From the NCBI GenBank assembly GCA_009823505.1, contig VZQC01003052.1:683332-747331 (forward strand): a stretch of 64,000 nt of DNA, given 5' to 3'. Positions 56,597 to 64,000 of the stretch are shown in pieces. Within the stretch, counting starts at the first letter, position 1. Each line of letters begins with the position of its first letter. This DNA is from Rhizomys pruinosus. Taxonomy: Eukaryota > Chordata > Mammalia > Rodentia > Spalacidae. The position numbers were made by a program, and so were the translations under genes. The notes beneath the pieces are model-generated. The model made no database searches and was not told where the DNA came from. It saw nothing but the letters and a program-made list of their open reading frames with translations.

Positions 56597-56870
56597 TGGC
56601 TGCTGGAGGAGAGCTGACTCAGCAATTAAGAGTTCCACCAACTGCTCTTGCAGAAGGACCCTGGTTGGATTTCCCTGCACCTAGCATCCATGTGGCGGCT
56701 AAGAACCTCCTTTAACTCCGTTCTCAGCCCGGCGGGAATCGACCATTACCTCTTCTGGACTTATTCCACCGCTTTCCTAATTGACATCGGCTGGCTCACC
56801 TAACCTATACATGCGAGCAGCCTAAGACTCGGCATCTTACAATAAAAAAATTCAATCATAACATTAAATA
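56597..56870 (+). mobile_element. Diverged B2 SINE
   Basis: GGCTGCTGGAGGAGAGCTGACTC head, CAACTGCTCTTGCAGAAGG, and ATGTGGCGGCTAAGAACC. The second half is heavily changed. Confidence 0.78.
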
Positions 56871-56871
56871 A

Positions 56872-56873
<2 letters not shown>

Positions 56874-56906
<33 letters not shown>
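56874..56906 (+). repeat. (AAT)n microsatellite
   Basis: About ten AAT units at the end of the diverged B2. Confidence 0.93.
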
Positions 56907-56907
<1 letters not shown>

Positions 56908-57299
56908 GAAAAAAGAAAACAAAAAAACCAAATCCCTGAGAAAGCACTGTCATTTTCATTTGGGGAATAGACTGTTTTATGCTGTATTTTCTCTGTAAGT
57001 TTCACAATCTGCAATTCAGTTCACAAAACTGTTGGGATTCCATAGGTATTTGAAGGACTGTGACAATAGCTTGTGTTATTTTAGGAGTCTCTTGGACCCT
57101 GACCAACAACCTGTATCGAGGTTTCTCCTATCTGGAACTGTATTTCTCCTATAGCCTTCAGCTAGACACACGCGCTCATGTGTAGATACTCTATGTGTAG
57201 GTTTTTATGCTTACTAATCCATTTCTGAAGATATGCTTATTAAAATATTTTTTAAAAGGATTTGAAGTCTTTTTGGGGGGTGGTCGTCTCTTTCTTTAA

Positions 57300-57532
57300 A
57301 TTATTTATTTTTGTATGTGTATGAATGTACTGCCTGCATGTAGGTTTGTGCACCCATGTCATGCACTGCCGAGGAGGTGAGAAGAGGGTCTCAGATTCCC
57401 CTGGAACTGGAGTTCTCCTGGAATTGAAGTTAACAGACGGGTCTCGGCCGCCATGTGGTTGCTGGGGATTGAACCCAGGTCCTCTGCAAGAGCAGTCAGT
57501 GCTCTTAACCATTAGGCTATCTCTCCAGCCCC
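57300..57532 (-). mobile_element. B2 SINE (duplication-bearing subfamily)
   Basis: Reversed, ending CTATCTCTCCAGCCCC; contains GGAACTGGAGTT then CTCCTGGAATTGAAGTT. Confidence 0.95.
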
Positions 57533-57548
57533 ATTAAAGTATTTCTTC

Positions 57549-57705
57549 AAAGCCAGGCATGGTGGTGCATGCCTTTAATCCTAGCACTCGGGAGGCAGAG
57601 GTAGGCTGATCTTTGTGACTTCAAGGCCAGCCTGGTCTACAGAGTGACTTACAGGATAGCTGGGGCTCCAGGGAGACCCTGTCTCGAAAAGACCAAAAAA
57701 AATTT
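57549..57705 (+). mobile_element. B1 SINE
   Basis: AGCCAGGCATGGTGGTGCAT to CCTGTCTCGAAAAGACC plus A tail; it sits inside the local module, as does the B1 at 63520. Confidence 0.95.
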
Positions 57706-57719
57706 TAAAAAGTTTATAA

Positions 57720-58080
57720 ATGAAAAAAATTAATATAATTAGAATGAATTTTAAATAAATACAAATAGAAACCTGCTTTGTGAGTATTTCTGCCCTATCT
57801 TCAAATTTCTAAGTCCTGTGCAGGGAGATTGTATCTATGAACACGTAAGAAGGACAAAATAGAAGTAGCTTAACCCACACATATTTAGGTAGGTCATCTT
57901 CATATGGTGCTGTTCCTGGGATCCTCCTCCTGTTTGTTCTGTGCTTAGAATCATTGAACAGAATCAGAAGTACCATCCGTGCTTTAATGATGGCCTTTTT
58001 TTTTAGACTTTGTATTTATATATTTACTTATTTACTTAATTATTTATTCATTTATTTTCCCCCACCCTTTTTTATATGAT
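57720..58080 (+). repeat. Local module, copy 2
   Basis: TTAATATAATTAGAATGAAT, then TTCTGCCCTATCTTCAAATT, TTAGGTAGGTCATCTTCATA and AGAAGTACCATCCGTGCTTTA correspond closely to 63690-64000. Confidence 0.9.
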
Positions 58081-58134
58081 CAAATGTATTACCTTGTTTT
58101 ATCTTGGTAGGCCTTTTTTAAAGTAAATTTTTAA

Positions 58135-58345
58135 AAATTATTTATTTATTTATTTTTATTTTTATGTGTATGAATGTACTGTCTGCATGTAGGTTTGTGC
58201 ACCCGTGTCATGCAACGCTGTGGAGATCAGAGGCAGGCATCAGATTCCCCTGGAACTGGAGTTAACAATGGTTCTCAGCCACCATGTGGGTTCTGGGGAT
58301 CTAAACTGGCACTCTTTGCTTGGCCATTTTTCCAACCCTTTTGCT
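58135..58345 (-). mobile_element. B2 SINE without the internal duplication
   Basis: TTTTATGTGTATGAATGTAC to GGGTTCTGGGGATCTAAACTGG. GGAACTGGAGTTAACAATGG is single here. It splits module sequence that is contiguous at 63040-63110. Confidence 0.88.
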
Positions 58346-58384
58346 ATGCCTTTGAAAAGACATATGTGTACACCTTTGGTTTCC

Positions 58385-58505
58385 ATAAGGTGCTGGGATT
58401 GAAGAAATGTTTGGGCAACCATGCGCCCGGCTATGGCTTTTTTTTTGGTCGTTTTGAAAAGTGCTTGTCTGTAGCCCCACCCAGTTGGCCTGGAATTCTC
58501 TAAAT
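58385..58505 (-). mobile_element. Diverged B1-like fragment
   Basis: GGTGCTGGGATTGAAG...CATGCGCCCGGCTATGG followed by CTGTAGCCCCACCCAGTTGG; the order suggests two adjoining B1 pieces. Confidence 0.55.
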
Positions 58506-58599
58506 TGTAAATTAATATAGTTTGAATCCATTTTAAATGATTTTATTTATTTATTTACTTATTTATTTGTTTATTATTTATTTATTTATTTTATTTAAT

Positions 58600-59021
58600 T
58601 GCCCCAGCCCATGGGATCTTCAACAGGGACCCGAGGAGAAAGTAACCCGAATGAGAGACAAACCAGACACAAAGAAGGAGACCAAGACAAGAATCTGATC
58701 AAGGTCTCAAATTTTATTTTTGTAAGGCAGTAATACATATTGGAACGGGCAGGAGAAAACAGCCCCAGTTGGCATAGTTTAAGGCCGTTAGGTTGCCAAG
58801 ATACCTAACTGCTGATTGTTCTCTGGGGAAGGTTATGGGTGGGTGAATTCCCAAGAAGAAGCGGGGTGCTCTTGTCAAACGGGGCATACTGTCCAAACAC
58901 GTTAACTATAAGCTTGATCAGGCGTTTTGTGCTAAATGTGTGAGCCTTGGCGAAACAGAAACCCAAGGTGGCTCTAGATAGCAGTGGCAAGACCGTTGCC
59001 TAGTGGCCATAGCCACCAACA
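58600..59021 (-). mobile_element. Solo class II (ERVK/IAP-like) LTR
   Basis: Read on the minus strand, the 422-base segment starts TGTTGGTGGC, carries AATAAAA before TTTGAGACC, then a U5 with CTTGGTCTCCTTCTTTGTG, and ends GGGCTGGGGCA. That is the layout of rodent class II LTRs. Both flanks are (TTTA)-rich, so a target duplication cannot be told from the background. No internal retroviral sequence adjoins. Confidence 0.6.
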
Positions 59022-59044
59022 TTTATTTATTTATTCATTTATTT

Positions 59045-59195
59045 AATCTTTTTTGCCACAGTGTCTCCCTGTAGCCCCAGCTGGCATGGAACTCATTGTG
59101 GAGACCAGGCTGACCTTGAACTCACAAAAATCTGCCTGACTCTCTCTGTCTTCAGAGTGCTAGGATTAAAGTTGTGTCCTACCTTGCCCACCCAG
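59045..59195 (-). mobile_element. B1 SINE
   Basis: GCCACAGTGTCTCCCTGTAG to TACCTTGCCCACCCAGCC. Confidence 0.92.
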
Positions 59196-59400
59196 CCTTT
59201 CAATTTTAAAGATGATCTGCCAGTTATAATCATCAACTCTAATTTTAACCCTTCTCTAAGGTGGGGGTTTTCATTGTAATAATGCAGAGGGAGGATGGGT
59301 CTTTTTCTTTCCTTTCAAATCTCTTCTCTGAATTAAACATACAAGAACATAAGTCTCTGGAGGGGTGAGGGTGGGGAGAAAGGAAAGATGAATGGCTTCC
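59196..59400. other. Unassigned short interval
   Basis: No repeat or exon recognised. Confidence 0.35.
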
Positions 59401-59465
59401 CTGTAGTAGCTCCAGCCGGCCTCCTGGAAATCCCTATCAGGGCAGGCTGACCTTGAACTCAAAGT
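59400..59465 (-). mobile_element. B1 fragment
   Basis: CTTCCCTGTAGTAGCTCCAG to GCTGACCTTGAACTCAAAG. Confidence 0.65.
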
Positions 59466-59658
59466 GAAAGGCCCTTCTTTGCCCCATCCCCACCCCACCT
59501 CCATCCCCACAGCAAGCTTCCAGGCCCAGACTGTAACCAGTGGGACAACATAGCCATCTTCAAGTTTAAATTAGAAGCAAGACTACTGGCCTTTTGCATC
59601 TAGTTCTATCAGAATCCACCCGATTTGATACTTAGTCTCTCTACTTTGAAAAGTAGTC

Positions 59659-59768
59659 TCGCCGGGTGTGGTGGCACATGTCTTTAGGTGGATATTTGTT
59701 AGATCAAGGCGAGCCTGGTCTACACCCTGTGTTCCAGGCCAGCTGGGACCCTGTCTCAAAATGCCAAA
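59659..59768 (+). mobile_element. B1 SINE with internal deletion
   Basis: GCCGGGTGTGGTGGCACATG head is followed directly by a shortened middle and CCCTGTCTCAAAATGCC end. Confidence 0.85.
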
Positions 59769-59799
59769 AAAAGTAGTTTCATGTTTTCTATCTGCCCAA

Positions 59800-59866
59800 G
59801 TGTTTGTGTGTGTTTGTGTGTGTCTGTGTGTGTCTGTGTCTGTGTCTGTGTGTGTCGGTGTCTGTA
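59800..59866 (+). repeat. (TGTGTC/GT)n microsatellite
   Basis: GT-rich tract with regular TCTGTG interruptions. Confidence 0.92.
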
Positions 59867-59894
59867 TAATGGCTTGAGATCTAATTGAGTGTTC

Positions 59895-60010
59895 CTCCCA
59901 CAGTTTTAGATTTCTGAGACCTGTCCAGGAAGAAGATTGTGTTTATGAACATGAAAGAAGCACATTAATAGCAGCAGCTTAGCCTAAATATAAGTCAGTT
60001 CTGTTTGATC
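59895..60010 (+). repeat. Local module, partial diverged copy
   Basis: CAGTTTTAGATTTCTGAGAC, GAAGATTGTGTTTATGAACATG and AGCAGCAGCTTAGCCTA parallel 57805-57880 and 63765-63840. Confidence 0.65.
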
Positions 60011-60309
60011 TAAGGAAGTATGATGGCAGGCTATGGGGTGGGTTTATTTTTTGTTCATAGGTCCTTCACCTGCATTGCTCTTTATGTTCAGGGTTGCTTG
60101 GGCTATCGGGGTCTTTCGTGCTTCCACACAAGTTTTAAGATTTTCCCCCCCCAATTCTATGAAGTGTGTCACGGTGGGATTCTGATTGGGATTACATTGA
60201 ATCTCTTTATTACTTCGGGTAAGATGTTCCTCTTTAGTATATTGATTTTTCCAATCTACGAACATGTGATTTCCTTCAATATTCTGGTGTCTTTCAATCA
60301 GCATTCTTT

Positions 60310-60455
60310 TTTTGTTGCTGTCTTTTCCAGACAGGGTCTCCCTGTAGCCCCAGCTATTGTGGAACTCACTCTGTAAACCAAGCTGGCCTTTAACTCACAA
60401 AGATCCACCTGTCTCTGCCTAGGTTTAAAGGCATGCGACACCACACCCAGCTTAT
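60310..60455 (-). mobile_element. B1 SINE
   Basis: CAGACAGGGTCTCCCTGTAG to GGCATGCGACACCACACCCAG. Confidence 0.92.
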
Positions 60456-60504
60456 TCTGGTGTCCATCAAAAGCTTCCAAGACTTACTTGAAAATTTCAT
60501 TGTA

Positions 60505-60507
60505 GAT

Positions 60508-60538
<31 letters not shown>

Positions 60539-60545
60539 TTTTATT
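60505..60545 (+). repeat. (TTTA)n microsatellite
   Basis: About nine TTTA units. Confidence 0.95.
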
Positions 60546-60559
60546 AATTAAGTCATTCA

Positions 60560-60690
60560 TTTACTTTTGAGGCAGGGTCTCCCTGTAGCCCCAGCTGGCC
60601 TGGAAATCCTTATGAAGGAGGGCTGGCTGACTTTCATGTCACAGTGTCCAACCAGCTGGAATTAAAGTCAGAGTGCATCATGCCTTGCTA
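60560..60690 (-). mobile_element. B1 SINE, diverged
   Basis: GAGGCAGGGTCTCCCTGTAG, then an altered middle, ending TGCATCATGCCTTGC. Confidence 0.82.
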
Positions 60691-60695
60691 TGGCT

Positions 60696-60701
60696 TTATT
60701 T

Positions 60702-60780
<79 letters not shown>
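60696..60780 (+). repeat. (TTTA)n(GT)n compound microsatellite
   Basis: About 13 TTTA units then about 16 GT units. Confidence 0.96.
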
Positions 60781-60783
<3 letters not shown>

Positions 60784-61075
60784 AAAAGCAGTTTCCCTGG
60801 AGGCCCAGCTCTCCTGGAACTCTGTATGTTCAGTGGCCTGGCCTGGAACTCAAGAGAGTTCCTCTGCATGCTGGGATTAAAGGCCTGGGCCACTCCATTT
60901 GCAAGACAAGCAAGACAGCTACTTCTGGTAAAGTGACTTGGAGGCTCCCTTAAGGGTCAGAGCTGTCCATACCACATACCAGGCCAGCACTCTGTGTAGG
61001 CCCAATTTCTGTACATTTTTAGGCCTAAGACAACCACTTCCATCTTTTCAGTTGTTCTGGTCCTTAGGAAAACCA
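60742..61075 (+). repeat. Local duplication, copy 1
   Basis: (GT)n, a reversed B1-like piece (60781-60900), then GACAAGCAAGACAGC...GTAAAGTGACTTG, CCATACCACATACCAGGCCAG and CCTAAGACAACCACTTCCATC. The same order recurs at 62514-62805. Confidence 0.92.
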
Positions 61076-61141
61076 AACCAAACCAAATGAAAGCAAACCA
61101 AACCAAACCAAACAAAAGAAAACAGAAAACGGGGGGGGGGG
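61068..61141 (+). repeat. (CCAAA)n tract and G homopolymer at gap edge
   Basis: Repeated CCAAA words, then AAAACGGGGGGGGGGG running into the N gap. The G run is a likely cause of the assembly break. Confidence 0.9.
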
Positions 61142-61547
61142 NNNNNNNNNNNNNNNNNNNNNNNNNNNNNNNNNNNNNNNNNNNNNNNNNNNNNNNNNNN
61201 NNNNNNNNNNNNNNNNNNNNNNNNNNNNNNNNNNNNNNNNNNNNNNNNNNNNNNNNNNNNNNNNNNNNNNNNNNNNNNNNNNNNNNNNNNNNNNNNNNNN
61301 NNNNNNNNNNNNNNNNNNNNNNNNNNNNNNNNNNNNNNNNNNNNNNNNNNNNNNNNNNNNNNNNNNNNNNNNNNNNNNNNNNNNNNNNNNNNNNNNNNNN
61401 NNNNNNNNNNNNNNNNNNNNNNNNNNNNNNNNNNNNNNNNNNNNNNNNNNNNNNNNNNNNNNNNNNNNNNNNNNNNNNNNNNNNNNNNNNNNNNNNNNNN
61501 NNNNNNNNNNNNNNNNNNNNNNNNNNNNNNNNNNNNNNNNNNNNNNN
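61142..61547. other. Assembly gap (406 N)
   Basis: No sequence. The right edge falls inside an L1 at the position equal to about 31200 in the other L1 copy, so the gap should contain at least the L1 3' end. Confidence 1.
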
Positions 61548-62511
61548 ACAAAAGCTCAGGGGGCCCTACACAAGAAATACTTACAACTGGGTAATTGGCA
61601 CTAGCATCCACAGATGAGGGATACCATTCGTCGTTTGTTTTCCTGGGAATGTGTTACTTCATTAAGCACGATGTCCTCTAGCTCCAGCCATTTTCCTGCA
61701 AAGCTAGTGATGTCGTTTTTTTTTTTTACTGCTGCATAGAACACCATTTTGTAGATGTACCACATTTTCTCTATCCACTCATCATTTGAGGGGCATTAGG
61801 TTTGGTTCCATCTCCCTGCTATTGTGAAGAGAGCTGAAATAAACATGGCCGTGCATGTATCTCTGTGGTGGGGTGAGTCTTGAGGGTACATGCCTAACAG
61901 TGGTATGGCTGGGTTGGGTGGCAAGTTCATTCCAAGTCTTCCAAGGGTTCTCCACACTGCTTTCCATAGTGGCTGTACAAGTTTACATTCCCACCAGCAG
62001 TGGATGAGTGTTCCCCTTTCCCCACAACCTCTCCAGCACTTGGTATCATTTGTTTTCTTGATCCTAGCCAGTCTTATGGGAGTGAGATGATATCTTAAAG
62101 TGGTTTTGATTTGCATTTACTTAATGATTAGTGATGTTGAACATTTCTTAAGGTGTTTCTCGACCATCTCTAATTCCTCACTTGTGAAGTCTCTGTTCAG
62201 TTCCTTGCTCCATCTTTTGAGTGGGTCATTTGTTTTCTTTTTTCTTTGTTTTTTGAGTAGTTCATATATTCTGGAAATCAATGTTTTGTCAGATGTATCT
62301 GCAATTAAGGTTTCCTCCCACTCTGTGGGATTTCTCTTCACTTCCTTGATTGTTTCTTTTGATGTACAGAAGCTTTTGAGTTTAATGAGGGCCCATTTGT
62401 CAATTGTCCACCTTAATTCTTGTGCAGCTGCGTCTGATTTAGGAAGTCTTTTCCTACGCCTATGTCTTGTAGTCTGCTGCCAACTTTTTCTTCTATCATC
62501 TTCAGAGTTTG

Positions 62512-62513
<2 letters not shown>
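61548..62513 (-). pseudogene. L1 ORF2 C-terminal portion, inactive, 3' end lost in gap
   Basis: Minus-strand L1 ORF2 from 62513 towards the gap. Frames 62117-62341 ([23 protein letters not shown] middle) and 61796-62116 ([18 protein letters not shown]) belong to one reading frame split by a single in-frame TAA (62117-62119, + strand TTA). These are the cysteine-rich C-terminal parts; the reverse transcriptase and endonuclease lie beyond the 5' truncation at 62513. It is the same subfamily as 30925-31695. Confidence 0.88.

Positions 62514-62545
<32 letters not shown>
62514..62545 (+). repeat. (GT)n microsatellite
   Basis: About 16 GT units at the junction of the L1 and the duplicated segment. 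Confidence 0.96.
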
Positions 62546-62548
<3 letters not shown>

Positions 62549-62805
62549 AAAGACAGTATACCTGTAGCCTCAGCTGCCTGAAACTCTCTATCGTTAGCAG
62601 ACTGGCCTGTACCTCAGAAAGTTCCTCTGGGATTAAAGGCCTGAGCCACTCCATTTTTAAGACAAGCAAGACATCTGCTACTGGTAAAGTGACTTGAAGG
62701 CCCCCTTAAGGGTCATAGGTGTCCATACCACATACCAGGCCAGCAGTCTGTGTAGGCCCCATTTCCATACATTTTTAGTCCTAAGACAACCACCTCCATC
62801 TTTAG
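62514..62805 (+). repeat. Local duplication, copy 2
   Basis: Matches 60749-61045: (GT)n, reversed B1-like piece, GGTAAAGTGACTTGAAGG, CCATACCACATACCAGGCCAG and CCTAAGACAACCACCTCCATC. Confidence 0.92.
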
Positions 62806-63500
62806 GGAAAAACATCAACAACAACAAAAAGGAAAAAAAGTAAAAAAAAAAATGAAAAGAAAACAGGAAACATAGAAAAATAAAACCAGAAGCTCAGTCA
62901 TGGATGACACCCCCCTGCCCCTTCCTTTGTTATCATTTTCACAGTGGCTGGCATGTCAGGATGATGTCCTATATCCGCATACAAGAAAAACAATAAATTA
63001 CTGAAATAAATTCTTTTTTGGTTTTATGTGTATGAATGTATTACTGTGTTTTATCTTGGTAGGCCTTTGAAAAGACATATATGTACAGTTTCCTCCCCCT
63101 TTGGTGTCCATAAAGGTGTATGGAATTTCAGTGTTTCTTCTCCCAAGCAGTTCCAAAATGCTTTGTTTTATATTCTAAGTTCCATTCCTGTGCTCACATA
63201 AAGGCAAGCCTCTAAATATTGGCTATCACAGTATTTTCAAAAGTGAGATGTTTGTTTCGTTATGTACTATCCAAAAATGAAGATTTTTTTAGTGGTTCAC
63301 AAATGTAACATTCTTTAATTCTTTGCCAAAAAAAAGGTGTATTACATGAAAAACAAAACCACACCACAAAGGGTATTTGAAATATTTATTTAAATTGATG
63401 TTCAAAATTATGATCTAGATGTTTTTAAATTTATGCATAATATTTTTGCAATGTAGAATATGTCCCTTCTCCCATTTCCTTCTGCCATTTGACTGATATG
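62806..63500. other. Unassigned AT-rich sequence with module remnants
   Basis: 63028-63118 (GTGTTTTATCTTGGTAGGCC, GCCTTTGAAAAGACATATATG, TTTGGTGTCCATAAAGG) corresponds to 58085-58115 plus 58350-58390. The rest has no recognised element. Confidence 0.6.
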
Positions 63501-64000
63501 CTTATTAAAATATTTTCTAAACCCAGGCGTGGTGGCACATGCCTTTAATTCTAGCACTTGGGAGGCAGAGGCAGGCTGATCTTTGTGATTTCAAGGCCAG
63601 CCTGGTCTACAGAATGACTTCCAGGACAGCCAGGGCTACATCAAAACCCTGTCTCAAAAAGACTAAAATAATGTTTAGACATTAAAAAAATTAATATAAT
63701 TAGAATGAATTTTAAATAAATAAAAATAAAAACCTGTTTTGTGTGTATTTCTGCCCTATTTTCAGATTTCTAAGTCGTGTACAGGAAGATTGTATCTATG
63801 AACATGTACGAAGGACATAATAGCAGTAGCTGAGCCTACGTATTTTAGGTAGGTCAGCTTCATATTGTGCTCTTCCTGGGGTCCTCCTCCTGTAAGTTCT
63901 GAGCTTAGAATCATTGATCAGAATCGGAAGTACCATCCGTGGTTTAAGCGTGGTGGTTTATTTTTTAGACTTTGTATTTATTTATTTATTTATTTATTTA
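63495..64000 (+). repeat. Local module, copy 3 (runs off the window)
   Basis: ATGCTTATTAAAATATTTTC, a B1, TTAATATAATTAGAATGAAT, TTAGGTAGGTCAGCTTCATA and GGAAGTACCATCCGTGGTTTA, ending in (TTTA)n. The copy at 57230-58080 has the same order with an extra B2 before its B1. Confidence 0.9.
63520..63665 (+). mobile_element. B1 SINE
   Basis: ACCCAGGCGTGGTGGCACAT to CCTGTCTCAAAAAGAC. Confidence 0.95.

Noticed and set aside
61087..61617. Long frame across the gap
   Set aside because: It consists mainly of undetermined bases.

Overview
The window is nuclear DNA of a rodent. Both B1 (7SL-derived) and B2/B3 (tRNA-derived) SINEs are present in numbers, with rodent-type L1 3' ends, ERVL-MaLR and class II (ERVK-like) LTR elements and long microsatellites. 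B1 and B2 together point to the mouse-like rodents in the broad sense (Myodonta). The SINE copies differ from the mouse and rat consensus, and I cannot name the species. I find no intact protein-coding gene, rRNA or functional tRNA. Most long open frames are by-products of a 33-bp tandem repeat.

Bases 1-29648 are one giant minisatellite, about 27.6 kb and roughly 835 units by length/33. It is already running at base 1. The unit is a 15-base half (TCAGTCCCTGTTGTC) plus an 18-base half (TCAGACATGTCCACTGTC). It is head to tail on the + strand throughout, diverged, and has higher-order structure: a ~430-bp repeat of repeats at 9.5-10.8 kb, and a ~2.5-kb block duplicated about 5.7 kb apart. One ERVL-MaLR element (21184-23272) sits inside it, with two LTRs and a perfect 5-bp target duplication. 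Most units carry AGACATGTCC, which fits the p53-family half-site consensus.

Bases 29650-44300 are AT-rich and gene-poor: decayed L1 ORF2 fragments, a truncated L1 3' end, a B1 with a readable target duplication, a four-exon remnant of a RalGDS-like gene (37687-39890) with a destroyed splice donor and frameshifts, and the 3' part of a class II endogenous retrovirus (integrase/env relics plus LTR, 41640-43527).

Bases 44300-64000 are a dense SINE and microsatellite landscape. It holds an AT-rich near-perfect palindrome, a run of five tRNA-derived SINEs, a GC-rich island-like stretch (46.2-47.0 kb), about 5 kb of T-rich TTTTA/TTATC-type degenerate sequence, an interstitial telomeric (CCCTAA) tract inside one of three copies of a local block, a solo class II LTR, several copies of a local module, and a 406-base assembly gap inside an L1. 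The content resembles rapidly changing, possibly pericentromeric, subtelomeric or sex-chromosomal DNA, but the sequence alone cannot place it.
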